DNA from: Neisseria bacilliformis
GTDB lineage: Bacteria; Pseudomonadota; Gammaproteobacteria; Burkholderiales; Neisseriaceae
DNA: 64,000 bases
Reading direction: 5' to 3'
Assembly: GCF_014055025.1 (NCBI RefSeq)
Contig: NZ_CP059571.1
Span: 1,736,001-1,800,000, forward strand
Each line of letters begins with the position of its first letter. Position 1 is the stretch's first letter. Below, piece by piece: positions 8,841 through 17,862 of this stretch. Made by a program: the position numbers and the translations under genes. A model generated the notes under the pieces. It made no database searches and had not been told where the DNA came from. It worked only from the letters and a program-made list of their open reading frames with translations.

Positions 8841-10124
8841 TTAGCGTTGTTCCAACGGAACGTAGTCCCGGCGCGGCGCACCCGTGTAAAGCTGGCGCGG
8901 CCGACCGATTTTCTGCCCCGGGTCGGAAATCATTTCGTGCCAGTGCGAAATCCATCCCACGGTACGCGCCAAGGCGAAAACCACGGTGAACATGGAAACC
9001 GGGATGCCGAGTGCGGATAAAACGATACCGGAATAGAAATCGACGTTCGGGTACAGTTTTTTCTCAATGAAATAAGGATCGTTTAGGGCGATTTTTTCCA
9101 ATTCCATCGCCAGCTTGAATTTGGGATCGTTTTCCAAACCAAGCTCGCGCAACACTTCATCGCAGGTCTGCTTCATAATGGCCGCACGCGGATCCATGTT
9201 TTTATAGACGCGGTGGCCGAAGCCCATCAGGCGGTATTTCTTTGCCTTCACGCCTTCCATGAATTCGGCCACGCGCGATACGTCGCCGATTTCGTCCAAC
9301 ATGTTCAAAACCGCTTCGTTCGCCCCGCCGTGCGACGGCCCCCACAGGCTGGCTATGCCGGCCGCAATGCAGGCAAACGGATTCGCACCGGACGAGCCCG
9401 CCAGACGGACGGTGGAAGTAGAGGCGTTCTGCTCGTGATCAGCATGGAGGATGAAAATGCGGTCGAGTGCGCGGACAAGCACCGGATTGGGCGTGTACGC
9501 CTCGCAGGGAGTGGCAAACATCATGTGCATGAAATTCGCCGTGTAAGAGAGGTCGTTTTTCGGATAGTTGAACGGCAGGCCGTTTGAATAACGGTAGCAC
9601 ATAGCCGCAATGGTGGGGATTTTGGAAATCAGCCGGTAAATGGCGACTTTGCGGTGCTCGGGATCGGCAATTTCCAAGCTGTCCTGATAGAAAGCGGACA
9701 ATGCGCCGACTACGCCCACCATCATCGCCATCGGGTGTGCATCACGGCGGAAACCACGGAAAAACCATGTGAGCTGCTCATGCACCATAGTGTGATGCAT
9801 CACGGTGTCGACAAACTGCTTTTTCTGTTCGGCGGTAGGCAGCTCGCCGTAAATCAGCAGGTAGCAGGTTTCCAGATAATCGCCCTTTTCCGCCAGCTGC
9901 TCGATCGGATAGCCGCGATAGTACAAATAGCCTTTATCGCCGTCGATAAAGGTTATTTTCGATTCGCAGCTTGCGGTGGAAACGAATCCCGGGTCGAAGG
10001 TGAACATTCCGCTGGCTTTGGTAAACGCGCGGATGTCCACCACATCGTTACCCAATTCGCCTTGCAAAACCGGCAATTCGAGCACTTCTTTGCCTGCGAT
10101 TTCTACTTTAATGGACTGGGACAT
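8841..10124 (-). CDS. gltA: Citrate synthase
   Basis: A 427-residue enzyme condensing acetyl-CoA with oxaloacetate. The catalytic histidines are visible in [20 protein letters not shown] and [14 protein letters not shown], and the length matches the large NADH-regulated type found in Gram-negative bacteria. The ATG is preceded by AAAGGAG at good spacing. It sits 55 bases after sdhE and before sucA on the same strand, in the order known from other Neisseria. Base composition is like its neighbours. Allosteric regulation by NADH is family knowledge, not seen here. Confidence 0.98.
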   Translation of the reverse strand: MSQSIKVEIAGKEVLELPVLQGELGNDVVDIRAFTKASGMFTFDPGFVSTASCESKITFIDGDKGYLYYRGYPIEQLAEKGDYLETCYLLIYGELPTAEQKKQFVDTVMHHTMVHEQLTWFFRGFRRDAHPMAMMVGVVGALSAFYQDSLEIADPEHRKVAIYRLISKIPTIAAMCYRYSNGLPFNYPKNDLSYTANFMHMMFATPCEAYTPNPVLVRALDRIFILHADHEQNASTSTVRLAGSSGANPFACIAAGIASLWGPSHGGANEAVLNMLDEIGDVSRVAEFMEGVKAKKYRLMGFGHRVYKNMDPRAAIMKQTCDEVLRELGLENDPKFKLAMELEKIALNDPYFIEKKLYPNVDFYSGIVLSALGIPVSMFTVVFALARTVGWISHWHEMISDPGQKIGRPRQLYTGAPRRDYVPLEQR

Positions 10125-10179
10125 CTCTTAACTCCTTTATTCTTCTCAAATCAAAGTGGGGGTTTTCAGACGGCCTCCT

Positions 10180-10428
10180 TCAACTCCGTCTGATCTTATC
10201 CAGCAGCGGCTCGAACTGCGGCCTGTCCGTGGTTTCCTTTCCGTTTACCAGAGCAAGAAATTCCTGATCCGGCAAATCGAGGATTTCCACGAACACCGAC
10301 AATTCTTCGTCGCTAAGATGCCGGAATTCGGTTTCCATGAACCGTTTGAGCACAATATCAAGCTCAAGCAGTCCCCGGCGCGTAAGGAAACGGATGCGCC
10401 GTTTGGCGGTTTCGTCAAATTGTGTCAT
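10180..10428 (-). CDS. sdhE: FAD assembly factor SdhE (succinate dehydrogenase assembly factor 2)
   Basis: An 82-residue acidic helical protein that helps attach FAD covalently to SdhA. The family's RGxxE-type motif is clear in RRGLLELD (residues 18-25), followed by the usual E[FY]xxL and LPD[QP] stretches. The length is typical. It lies between sdhB and gltA on the same strand, which fits its role. The gap to sdhB (100 bases) contains a terminator-like hairpin, so expression may be partly uncoupled from sdhCDAB. No strong Shine-Dalgarno sequence precedes the ATG. Confidence 0.93.
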   Translation of the reverse strand: MTQFDETAKRRIRFLTRRGLLELDIVLKRFMETEFRHLSDEELSVFVEILDLPDQEFLALVNGKETTDRPQFEPLLDKIRRS

Positions 10429-10487
10429 AAATGAATCGGGTTTGAAACAGGTTATCGCGCTTCGTTATGGCTGCAATCGTTATTTTT

Positions 10488-10522
10488 ACAGGCTGCCGAC
10501 GCACAAAGCACAGGCAGCCTGT
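10488..10522 (-). terminator. Terminator-like hairpin after sdhB
   Basis: A perfect 10-bp stem (ACAGGCTGCC with its complement) closes a 15-base loop and is followed on the minus strand by a run of A/T-rich bases. The stem resembles the variant uptake sequence AGGCTGCC/AGGCAGCC rather than the local AG-DUS. It may end the sdhCDAB message before sdhE-gltA. Confidence 0.65.
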
Positions 10523-10528
10523 TGCAGG

Positions 10529-11236
10529 CTATACCGCCCGTTTCAGCATGATTTCTTTAATCTTGCCGATTGCCCGCGTCGGATTCAGATGTTTCGGACA
10601 GGCATCGACGCAGTTCATAATCGTATGGCAGCGGAACAGGCGATAAGGATCGTTCAAATTATCCAGACGTTCGTTGGTGATGGTATCGCGGCTGTCGGCG
10701 ATAAAGCGGTAGGCATTCAACAGGCCGGACGGGCCGACGAATTTGTCGGGATTCCACCAGAACGACGGGCAGGATGTGGAGCAGCAGGCACACAGGATGC
10801 ATTCGTACAAACCGTCCAATTCCTTACGCTCTTCCTGCGTTTGCAGACGTTCTTTGTTCGGATCGACCGGCGTGTCGTTGACCACATAAGGTTTGATCGA
10901 ATGATACTGTTTGAAAAACTGCGTCATATCGACAATCAGATCGCGCACCACAGGCAGGCCGGGCAGCGGGCGCAGCACGATCGGCTGTTTCAGGCTGCGG
11001 ATGTCGGTGAGGCAGGCGAGGCCGTTTTTACCGTTGATGTTCATCCCGTCCGAACCGCAAATCCCTTCGCGGCAGGAGCGGCGGAACGACAAGGTGTCGT
11101 CCTGGGCTTTCAGCTTCATAATGGCATCGAGCAGTTTCACATCACTGGGCTCGATTTCCAATTCGTAGTCCTTCATGTACGGCTTGGCATCCACATCGGG
11201 ATTGTAGCGGTACACGCTCAAACGGATTTTTTCCAT
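10529..11236 (-). CDS. sdhB: Succinate dehydrogenase iron-sulfur subunit
   Basis: A 235-residue protein that carries electrons from FAD in SdhA to quinone through three Fe-S clusters. Cluster ligands are visible: the 2Fe-2S set in SCREGICGSDG plus a downstream ACL cysteine, the 4Fe-4S set in CILCACCSTSCP, and the 3Fe-4S set in CHTIMNCVDACPKHLNP. Length and motif order match SdhB. It starts 14 bases after sdhA on the same strand and is clearly part of sdhCDAB. It works on the cytoplasmic face of the inner membrane. Confidence 0.98.
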   Translation of the reverse strand: MEKIRLSVYRYNPDVDAKPYMKDYELEIEPSDVKLLDAIMKLKAQDDTLSFRRSCREGICGSDGMNINGKNGLACLTDIRSLKQPIVLRPLPGLPVVRDLIVDMTQFFKQYHSIKPYVVNDTPVDPNKERLQTQEERKELDGLYECILCACCSTSCPSFWWNPDKFVGPSGLLNAYRFIADSRDTITNERLDNLNDPYRLFRCHTIMNCVDACPKHLNPTRAIGKIKEIMLKRAV

Positions 11237-11249
11237 GTGTGTATCTTCC

Positions 11250-13013
11250 TCAATAAACGCGTTTTGCCGGTTTGATATATTCCACGGTCAAAGGCTGCGT
11301 GTGCACCGGTTTGTAAGCCAGCCGGTTGTCTTCGGTATAAAACAGCGAGTGTTTCATCCAATTCACATCGTCGCGGTCGGGATGGTCGTCGGATGCGTGC
11401 GCGCCGCGCGATTCTTTACGCGCTTCGGCCGCAATCATGGTGGCTTTGGCCACTTCCATCAGATTGTCCAGCTCCAAAGCCTCGATGCGCGCGGTATTCC
11501 ACACCATACTTTTATCGCCGATTTCGGTGTTTTTCGAGCGTTCGTACAAGTTGAGCACTTTTTCCACGCCTTCTTTCAAAATGGCGTCGGTGCGGAACAC
11601 GCCTGCGTGAAGCTGGACGGTGCGCTGCAATTCGCCGCGCAGGGCATCGACTTTCTCGCCGCCGGTCTGGTTGTTCAAACGGTCCAGGCGGCGTTTGGTA
11701 AATTCGCCCGCATCATCCGGCAAAGGCTTCCAATCGCTCTGTTCTTTGACATAGACAATCATGCTGTCGCCTGCCGATTTACCGAACACAACCAAATCCA
11801 GCAGAGAGTTAGTGCCCAAACGGTTCGCACCGTGCACGGAGGCGCAGGCGCATTCGCCCGCCGCATACAAACCTTTTACCGGCTCTTCGAGATTGTTTCC
11901 TTTGGGCACGACGACTTCGCCGTGATAATTGGTCGGAATACCACCCATCATGTAGTGGGTGGTCGGCACCACCGGAATCGGGTCTTTGATCGGGTCGATG
12001 CCGGCGAACTGGATGGAAATCTCGCGGATGCCAGGCAGTTTTTCCATGATTTTCTCGGCACCGATGTGGTCGATTTTCAGCAGCACATGGTCTTTGTTTT
12101 TGCCGCAGCCGCGTCCTTCGTAAATCTCCATCGCCATGGCGCGGGAAACCACGTCGCGCGAAGCCAGATCCTTCACCGTCGGGGCGTAGCGTTCCATAAA
12201 GCGTTCGCCCTGCGCATTCAGCAGGATGCCGCCTTCGCCGCGCACGCCTTCGGTAATCAGCACGCCCGCTCCGGCCACGCCGGTGGGGTGGAACTGCCAG
12301 AACTCCATATCTTCCAACGGAATGCCTGCGCGGGCGCAGATGCCCAAACCGTCGCCAGTGTTCATAAACGCATTGGTGGACGAAGCATAAATGCGCCCTG
12401 CCCCGCCGGTGGCGAACAGCACCGCTTTGGCGTGGAAGATATAAACGTCGCCCGTTTCCATCTCCATCACGGTAACGCCCAACACATCGCCGTTTTCATT
12501 GCGGATCAGATCCAAGGCCGTCCACTCGACGAAAAACTGGGTATTGGCACGGACATTCTGCTGGTAGAGCGTATGCAGCATGGCATGGCCGGTGCGGTCG
12601 GCCACGGCGCAGGCGCGTTCCACCGCGCGTTTGCCGTGTTCTGCGGTATGGCCGCCGAACGGACGCTGGTAGATTTTGCCGCTTTCAACGCGGTCGAAGG
12701 GCATGCCCATGTGTTCCAGCTCGATAACGGCCTCGGGTGCGGCACGGCACATAAACTCGATCGCATCCTGGTCGCCCAGCCAGTCCGAACCTTTTACGGT
12801 GTCGTACATATGCCAGTCCCAGCGGTCTTCCTGCACGTTGCCGAGCGAGGCGGAAATGCCGCCTTGGGCGGCGACGGTGTGGGAACGGGTGGGGAACACT
12901 TTGGACAGCACGGCGGTATTCAGGCCAGCTTTGGAAAGTTGCAGTGCGGCGCGCAGACCCGCGCCGCCGCCGCCGACGATGACGGCATCAAATTTTCGGA
13001 TAGGGAAGCTCAT
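11250..13013 (-). CDS. sdhA: Succinate dehydrogenase flavoprotein subunit
   Basis: A 587-residue flavoprotein oxidising succinate to fumarate. The N-terminal dinucleotide fold reads GGGGAGL at about residues 14-20, and the histidine that binds FAD covalently is in [10 protein letters not shown] (His45). The substrate and catalytic stretches, including FHPTG and the arginine-containing GEGG-type loop, follow in normal order. Length is standard. It lies 14 bases downstream of sdhD and directly upstream of sdhB. Maturation would depend on SdhE encoded in the same cluster. Confidence 0.98.
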   Translation of the reverse strand: MSFPIRKFDAVIVGGGGAGLRAALQLSKAGLNTAVLSKVFPTRSHTVAAQGGISASLGNVQEDRWDWHMYDTVKGSDWLGDQDAIEFMCRAAPEAVIELEHMGMPFDRVESGKIYQRPFGGHTAEHGKRAVERACAVADRTGHAMLHTLYQQNVRANTQFFVEWTALDLIRNENGDVLGVTVMEMETGDVYIFHAKAVLFATGGAGRIYASSTNAFMNTGDGLGICARAGIPLEDMEFWQFHPTGVAGAGVLITEGVRGEGGILLNAQGERFMERYAPTVKDLASRDVVSRAMAMEIYEGRGCGKNKDHVLLKIDHIGAEKIMEKLPGIREISIQFAGIDPIKDPIPVVPTTHYMMGGIPTNYHGEVVVPKGNNLEEPVKGLYAAGECACASVHGANRLGTNSLLDLVVFGKSAGDSMIVYVKEQSDWKPLPDDAGEFTKRRLDRLNNQTGGEKVDALRGELQRTVQLHAGVFRTDAILKEGVEKVLNLYERSKNTEIGDKSMVWNTARIEALELDNLMEVAKATMIAAEARKESRGAHASDDHPDRDDVNWMKHSLFYTEDNRLAYKPVHTQPLTVEYIKPAKRVY

Positions 13014-13027
13014 TGTTTACTCCGTGC

Positions 13028-13372
13028 TTACCAAATGACTTTAAACGAATAAACCGCGCACATCACCAGCCAGACGATGGTGGCGCAGTGCAGGGTCAGG
13101 CGCAGGCCGAAGGGCTTGATATAGTCCATCCACAAATCGCGGATGCCGACCCACGCATGAAACAGCAAAGCAAACAGAGTGGTTTGGGTAAAAACCTTCA
13201 CCCATGTTTTTCCGAAAAAAGCCTGCCATTGGGAATAGTCTTGCGCGCCCGCCATTCCGATGAGGAACAGGAAAAACACAGCCGCGTAAACAATCATAAT
13301 CACGGCGGTAATGCGCTGCGCCGCCCAGTCGCGCAGGCCGTAGTGCGCGCCTGCCAGTTTGCGGTCTACCAT
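13028..13372 (-). CDS. sdhD: Succinate dehydrogenase membrane anchor subunit D
   Basis: A 114-residue protein with three membrane helices that anchors SdhAB and, with SdhC, binds haem b and quinone. The conserved FHAWVGIRDLWMDY stretch places the haem histidine at about His72 and the quinone-site Asp/Tyr pair near 83-84. The frame is open further upstream, but the ATG at 13372 fits the family length. It overlaps the sdhC stop in the arrangement ATGGTAG, a sign of translational coupling. Confidence is high from motif and position. Confidence 0.95.
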   Translation of the reverse strand: MVDRKLAGAHYGLRDWAAQRITAVIMIVYAAVFFLFLIGMAGAQDYSQWQAFFGKTWVKVFTQTTLFALLFHAWVGIRDLWMDYIKPFGLRLTLHCATIVWLVMCAVYSFKVIW

Positions 13373-13749
13373 AATGCCACCCCCAGAATCACGGTCAGCG
13401 AAAGCGAAACGGCCAGCACCAGCTTGGCGGTTTTGCGGCAGGTCTGCAAATCCACCCCCTTGTGCGCGTCCAAAAACAAAAAGCGGATGCCCGCGCACAA
13501 ATGGTGCAGAAACGCCCACAGCACACCGATCAAAATCAATTTGACCAGCGGATGGGAAGCCACCGCCTTATAGGAAGCGAAAGATTCGCCGCTGGAAAGC
13601 GAGCCATCGAGCAGCATCAGCAGCACGGGAACCATCAGAAACATAATCACGCCGCTGGCGCGGTGCAGGATGGAGACTATGCCCGGCACCGGCAATGCCC
13701 GTATCAGCACGGGCATCTCCAAGAATACAGGCCGTTTTTTCGTCTGCAT
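13366..13749 (-). CDS. sdhC: Succinate dehydrogenase cytochrome b556 subunit C
   Basis: A 127-residue, three-helix membrane protein and the first gene of the TCA cluster. The quinone-site motif appears as SILHRASGV (about residues 26-34), and the haem-ligand region reads FLHHLCAGIRFL (His82/83). The short basic N-terminus (MQTKKRPVFL) is typical. Its stop overlaps the sdhD start by 7 bases. Upstream lies a long AT-rich leader with a hairpin at 13805-13827, the probable place for regulation of the whole operon. Confidence 0.96.
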   Translation of the reverse strand: MQTKKRPVFLEMPVLIRALPVPGIVSILHRASGVIMFLMVPVLLMLLDGSLSSGESFASYKAVASHPLVKLILIGVLWAFLHHLCAGIRFLFLDAHKGVDLQTCRKTAKLVLAVSLSLTVILGVALW

Positions 13750-14466
13750 TACAATTCCTCTTTAAACGATAATATTTTTCTCAAACTACAAAACCAAACA
13801 AACAAATGCAGTCGGTCAGACTGCATTCGGCTACATCGCCAGTAATTTACCCTGTTTGCTGCGGCTTGGGTAGTCTTTTCGGCATTTTTTTTAAACTGTT
13901 TTTACAAGTAAATTACAAATAGAAACAATTATAAAATATGGATTCATTGTTTATTTTTAGATTCAATGGACTACATCAAACTACCCTGCCGCCTACATCT
14001 TCATCCGGTTATGGCAAATTATTTATATTTCCATATTTTTTAATACCTTACCCCCAACATCCCGTTTCCGCCCTGCCCCGCAGCCCTTTTTCAGACGGCC
14101 TCAACCGTTGTGCCGCCAAGACCGCATGCACCACCTTGGGGCGACACAGCCCACAACGGGTTCGGCATGGCGGGGCGGGCGGCAATCTCTGCCGTATGGG
14201 TAGGGTGTATGACTCAGCCACGCGCATGGTTTGGGGTTTTGGCCGCGCCGAAGCTGTACTTTCAGACGGCCTTTTATTCGTAGGTCGGGCATTCATGCCC
14301 GACTGGCAGATACCGGCAAATTGAAAATGTCGGGCATAAATACCCGACCTACCTGTTTTCAGACGGCCTCTTCCGCGGCAAACGCGCCCGCGCCGCCCGA
14401 AGCCGCGCGGCAAACCGCCGCCGGTTTGTATTACAATCCGCCGCTTCCGTATCCGAGGACACAACA
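13750..14466. promoter_or_regulatory. Divergent intergenic region: AT-rich sdh leader and repeat modules
   Basis: No gene is supported here. The part next to sdhC (13750-14040) is markedly AT-rich. On the minus strand it has a possible -10 (TATAAT, complement of 13928-13933) without a clear -35. A perfect 9-bp hairpin with a 5-base loop at 13805-13827 would lie in the sdh leader. The rest (14095-14370) holds uptake sequences, a GTAGGGTGT-type module in degenerate form and two GTCGGGCAT...ATGCCCGAC-type hairpins. Confidence 0.55.
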
Positions 14467-14826
14467 ATGTATTTTGTAGACCGCACCGCCGTGGTGCTGA
14501 AACCGACCCAGAAATTTCTCGACTGGCTCAAATCCACCGACAGCAACCTGCCCGACCTCACGCTGGCGCAGATCCGCAGCAACTGCTCGGTGTACCTCGT
14601 GCCCGAGGCCGATACACCCGAAGCCGTGCTCGGCTATTTCGGCGAACGCTGCCGCCAGATTTTTGAGGCCGAAGTGTCCTCCTGGGAAGTGGAGCGCAAA
14701 CACTGGCCGCAGGACATGGGCGTGCAGGCGTTTTGGGAATTTTTCGACGCCGAAATCCACGATGCCGTGTTCGATTTGGACGAAGCCGACATCAAAGTTG
14801 CGCCCGTGTTCGACAACATGATGTAA
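14467..14826 (+). CDS. Conserved-looking protein of unknown function, 119 residues
   Basis: A soluble, acidic 119-residue protein beginning MYFVDRTAVVLKPTQKFLDW, with no signal peptide or membrane segment. Coding is supported by composition, the short gap (4 bases) to the next gene and the compact mixed alpha/beta look of the sequence: an N-terminal helix, a VYLVPE strand, and a Trp-rich middle with WEVERKHWP. I do not recognise the family or see catalytic residues. It appears to be the first gene of a three-gene unit with a YgfX-like protein and an MltB-type transglycosylase. Confidence 0.8.
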   Translation: MYFVDRTAVVLKPTQKFLDWLKSTDSNLPDLTLAQIRSNCSVYLVPEADTPEAVLGYFGERCRQIFEAEVSSWEVERKHWPQDMGVQAFWEFFDAEIHDAVFDLDEADIKVAPVFDNMM

Positions 14827-14830
14827 ACCC

Positions 14831-15262
14831 GTGCCGCCCTTTTGCATCCGCATCCGCCCCTCCCGCCGGCTGGCGGCCTTGTCGCTGCTGCTGCACGCCG
14901 CCACTTTCGCCGCCTGCGCCGCATGGTTTTACGGCGCAGAGCGCATACTCGGCCTAGCCGCGCTGCTTTTTTCGCTGGCGTACAGCCTGCGCACAATATA
15001 CGGCGGACGCAGTGCCGTGGAAGAAATCCGCATCGGCGCGAAAGGGCACGCCGCGCTGAAACTGAAAAACAGCGGCGAACCCGTCCCCGCCAAACTGCTC
15101 GACGGCAGCATCGTCCACCCCTTCGGCTGCATCCTGAAATGGCAGACCGAAGAAAAAACCCTGCGCCAATGCGTTCCCGCCGACGCGGCCGACCCCGAAT
15201 CCTACCGCCGTCTCACCGTCTGGGCGCGCTACGGACAACCGAGAAAGGAAAAAAACCAATGA
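14831..15262 (+). CDS. YgfX-like inner-membrane protein
   Basis: A 143-residue protein started by GTG, 4 bases after the preceding stop, and ending in an ATGA overlap with the mltB-type gene. A basic N-terminus (RIRPSRRLAAL) leads into two membrane helices at about 12-30 and 36-54. A cytoplasmic beta-rich tail follows and ends with ESYRRLTVWARYG, the signature I associate with the YgfX (CptA) family. In enterobacteria ygfX pairs with sdhE; here sdhE is about 4 kb away, on the other strand. Family assignment rests on architecture and the terminal motif, so it is moderate. Confidence 0.6.
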   Translation: MPPFCIRIRPSRRLAALSLLLHAATFAACAAWFYGAERILGLAALLFSLAYSLRTIYGGRSAVEEIRIGAKGHAALKLKNSGEPVPAKLLDGSIVHPFGCILKWQTEEKTLRQCVPADAADPESYRRLTVWARYGQPRKEKNQ

Positions 15263-16332
15263 AACAAAAACTCACCCTGTGCGCCGCGCTGGCACTGGCC
15301 GCCTGCACCGCCGAACAGCCGCCCGCCCCCGCAGGCGAATCCCCCGTGCAAGCCGCCGCCCCGCAGCCGCAAATGCCCGAATTCGACCCCGCCGCCGCCC
15401 CCGTCTCACAAGTAGGCTTCAACGGCAACGACAACGTGCAGCGTTTTATCACACACGAAGCGCAAACCGGCCCGTACAGCCGCGCCGAATTGCAGGCGTT
15501 TTTCAACGGCGCGGTTTACAAAAACAACATCATCGGCATCATGAACCGCCCCGGCACCTCCCGCCCGTGGTACGAATTCCAAAAAAGCAACGCAGAAGGC
15601 GCCAAAATTTCAGACGGCCGCAACTTCTACATGCGCCACCGCCAAGTGCTCGACCAAATCGCCCGCGAATACGGCGTGCCCGCCGAAGTCATCGCCGCCG
15701 TCATCGGCATCGAAACCAACTACGGCCGCAACATGGGCAGCTTCCGCCTGGCCGACTCCCTCTCCACCCTCGCCTTCGACTACCCCCGCCGCGCCGCCTT
15801 CTTCCAAAAAGAGCTGCACGAAATGCTGCTGATGGCCAAAGAAGAAAACCAAGACCCCTACTGGTTTGCCGGCAGCTACGCCGGCGCGATGGGCATGCCC
15901 CAGTTCATGCCGTCCAGCTACCGCAAATGGGCGGTGGACTACGACCGCGACGGCCGCCGCGACATCTGGGGCAGCGTGCCCGACGCCGCCGCCTCCGTCG
16001 CCAACTACCTCAAAGCGCACGGCTGGAAAACGGGCGGCAGAATGATTGTCCCCGTCCTGCTCACCCCTACGCCGCAGATACAGGCCGTCATCGACGAAAA
16101 AACCGCGCTCAACCGCACCGTCGGCGAGCTGCGCGCGATGGGCGTGGAAATCCAAGAACCCGTCGCCGACCACGAACGCGCCGTCCTCTACCGCCTCGAA
16201 GTCTCGCCCGGGCTTTACCAATACTACATCGGCCTCAACAACTTCTACGCCGTCTGGCAGTACAACCACAGCCGCATGTACGTTACCGCCGTGCGCGACA
16301 TCGCCAACGGCATCGGCGCGGGCAATCTCTAA
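15259..16332 (+). CDS. mltB: Lytic murein transglycosylase, MltB family lipoprotein
   Basis: A 357-residue lipoprotein that cleaves peptidoglycan glycan strands to give 1,6-anhydro ends. The signal peptide ends in a lipobox LAAC (Cys16) and is followed by a Pro/Ala-rich linker to about residue 50. The catalytic glutamate is in IGIETNYGRNMGSFR (about Glu152), and the family's GAMGMPQFMPSSY and DGRRDIWGS stretches follow. The ATG overlaps the preceding stop (ATGA). It would be anchored in the outer membrane facing the wall. Length is ordinary for MltB. Confidence 0.95.
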   Translation: MKQKLTLCAALALAACTAEQPPAPAGESPVQAAAPQPQMPEFDPAAAPVSQVGFNGNDNVQRFITHEAQTGPYSRAELQAFFNGAVYKNNIIGIMNRPGTSRPWYEFQKSNAEGAKISDGRNFYMRHRQVLDQIAREYGVPAEVIAAVIGIETNYGRNMGSFRLADSLSTLAFDYPRRAAFFQKELHEMLLMAKEENQDPYWFAGSYAGAMGMPQFMPSSYRKWAVDYDRDGRRDIWGSVPDAAASVANYLKAHGWKTGGRMIVPVLLTPTPQIQAVIDEKTALNRTVGELRAMGVEIQEPVADHERAVLYRLEVSPGLYQYYIGLNNFYAVWQYNHSRMYVTAVRDIANGIGAGNL

Positions 16333-16361
16333 ACAAACCGCCCCACCCTTTTCCGTCCGCT

Positions 16362-16488
16362 TATAGTGGAACAAAATAGAGACTACCTATCGTAGGCCGG
16401 GCTTCAGCCCGGCTAAATCACTATTTTCCTGATATTTTGCCGGGCTGAAGCCCAGCCTACATCGGATACTATTGATCTGTACCCTATA
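16362..16488. repeat. Palindromic repeat with TATAGTGGA-type ends
   Basis: Two inverted arms (GTAGGCCGGGCTTCAGCCC and its near-complement) enclose a short AT-rich spacer. The whole is bordered by TATAGTGGAACA on the left and an imperfect complement ending CCCTATA on the right. A second copy is at 32422-32550 and a disrupted one at 58717-58977. The tips resemble those of Neisseria Correia elements, but the core differs. Confidence 0.75.
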
Positions 16489-16547
16489 AAAGCCCAGAAG
16501 CCGTCTGAAAACCGTTTTTCAGACGGCCTCTGCCGTTCGCATTACAG

Positions 16548-16652
16548 GTAGGGTGTATGGCGCAGCCACGCACGCGGTTTCGGTTTGCGCAGGATACGGG
16601 ATTGGTTGTGCGGCAAAGACCGCGTGCGTCGCATTGGGGCGGCACACCCTAC
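16548..16652. repeat. GTAGGGTGT...ACACCCTAC hairpin module
   Basis: A ~105-bp semi-palindrome: the left arm includes GGCGCAGCCACGCACGCGGTTT and the right arm ACCGCGTGCGTCGC...GCGGCACACCCTAC. Full-length relatives lie at 2487-2593 and 40820-40927, with half copies near 40590, 46085, 46230 and 47066. Confidence 0.8.
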
Positions 16653-16691
16653 GTCGGCGGCGCAAATCCGGTGCAGGATTCCATATGTTTG

Positions 16692-16727
16692 AGGCCGTCT
16701 GAAAAACAGTTTTCAGACGGCCTTTTT
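16692..16727 (-). terminator. Inverted AG-DUS pair after the AI-2E-type gene
   Basis: Facing uptake sequences with a 4-base loop, 16 bases past the stop of the minus-strand membrane protein gene. Confidence 0.75.
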
Positions 16728-16742
16728 GCTGTTTGCGGGCGG

Positions 16743-17813
16743 CTAGATCAGATTGCGTTGTTTCAGCTCGCCTTTGAGGTAGGCGTAGTACACGGGGGCA
16801 ACGATGATGCCGCCGATGCCGAACACGCGCTCGAATACGATCATGGCCACCAGCAGTTCCCACGCGCTCGATTCGATTTCCGAGCCGATGATTTTGGCGT
16901 TTAAGAAATATTCGAGTTTGTGGATCACCACCAGAAACACCAGCGAGGCGAGGGCGACGTAGAGCGAGGTGCCCAGACTCAGGATGATGATGATGGTGTT
17001 GGAAATCAGGTTGCCGGCCACGGGTATCAGGCCGACGACGAAGGCGATGACCAGCACAGTGAGGCGGAAGGGCAGCTCCACGCCGAAGAGCGGCAGCACG
17101 AGGTAGAGGTAGAGGCCGGTGAGCAGGGTGTCCACCAGCGAGATTTTGGCCTGGGCGATGAACACGCGCTCGAAGCTGGTTTCAAAGTTGCGTATCCGGC
17201 GCAGCAGTTCTGCCTTGAAGGGCGGCATTTTGCGGCGGCTGCGGCGCATGTTGAGGCGGTGGAAGCTGAGCATCGCGCCGATGATGATGCCGATAAGGAC
17301 GTATACGAAGGAGGTGATGCTGTTTTTGCTGATGCGGGTGAGTGCCGCGCTGTATTCGTTGATGAAGCCGACGGCCTGGGCTTTGATTTCGGCGGTGTTG
17401 TTCGGCAGCAGGTTCAGGAGGGCGGCGGGCAGCTCTTTGCTGTTTTTGGTGTCTTCCAAGATGGCCGCCAGCTTGCCCAGCATCACGCCGATGTGGCCGC
17501 CCTGCACCATGTGGTACACGCCCAGCGACAAAAGGAAGATGGCCAGGCACACCATGCCGATAGCGAGGGTGGCGGAGACGAGGTTGATGTTGTGGGCGGT
17601 GAGGATTTTCTGAAACACGCGCCGGCGCGGCAGCAGGCGGCGGCGCGCCCACAGGATGAGGCCGTTGGTTTTGTCGATGAAGACGTAGGTGAGCACCACG
17701 GCCAGAAGCAGCGGCAGCAGGTGGAAATACAGCACTGCGGCCAGGGCGAGTGCCATGAGGATGTAGGAGGCGTTGCGCGCTTTGGCGTCGGGGGTTTGGG
17801 GGTGTGTCTGCAT
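16743..17813 (-). CDS. AI-2E family (PerM-type) membrane protein
   Basis: A 356-residue integral membrane protein with about seven or eight helices: a pair at the N-terminus, a long soluble loop with helices (roughly 100-190), then a hydrophobic C-terminal block. That block contains the family-typical VVGLIPVAGNLISN and LEYFLNAKIIGS stretches. The frame is open upstream through dut, but the ATG at 17813 gives the standard length. Members are described as exporters of autoinducer-2 or as ion-coupled transporters, so the substrate here is unknown. It follows dut by 49 bases on the same strand and may be co-transcribed. Confidence 0.9.
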   Translation of the reverse strand: MQTHPQTPDAKARNASYILMALALAAVLYFHLLPLLLAVVLTYVFIDKTNGLILWARRRLLPRRRVFQKILTAHNINLVSATLAIGMVCLAIFLLSLGVYHMVQGGHIGVMLGKLAAILEDTKNSKELPAALLNLLPNNTAEIKAQAVGFINEYSAALTRISKNSITSFVYVLIGIIIGAMLSFHRLNMRRSRRKMPPFKAELLRRIRNFETSFERVFIAQAKISLVDTLLTGLYLYLVLPLFGVELPFRLTVLVIAFVVGLIPVAGNLISNTIIIILSLGTSLYVALASLVFLVVIHKLEYFLNAKIIGSEIESSAWELLVAMIVFERVFGIGGIIVAPVYYAYLKGELKQRNLI

Positions 17814-17862
17814 GGCGTTTGCTCTGTGTTGTGCCGGTAAAAACGGCAGGCCGTCTGAAAAA

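Noticed and set aside
11235-13052. 605-codon plus-strand frame opposite sdhA
   Set aside because: A shadow of a high-GC gene; sdhA motifs are unambiguous on the minus strand.
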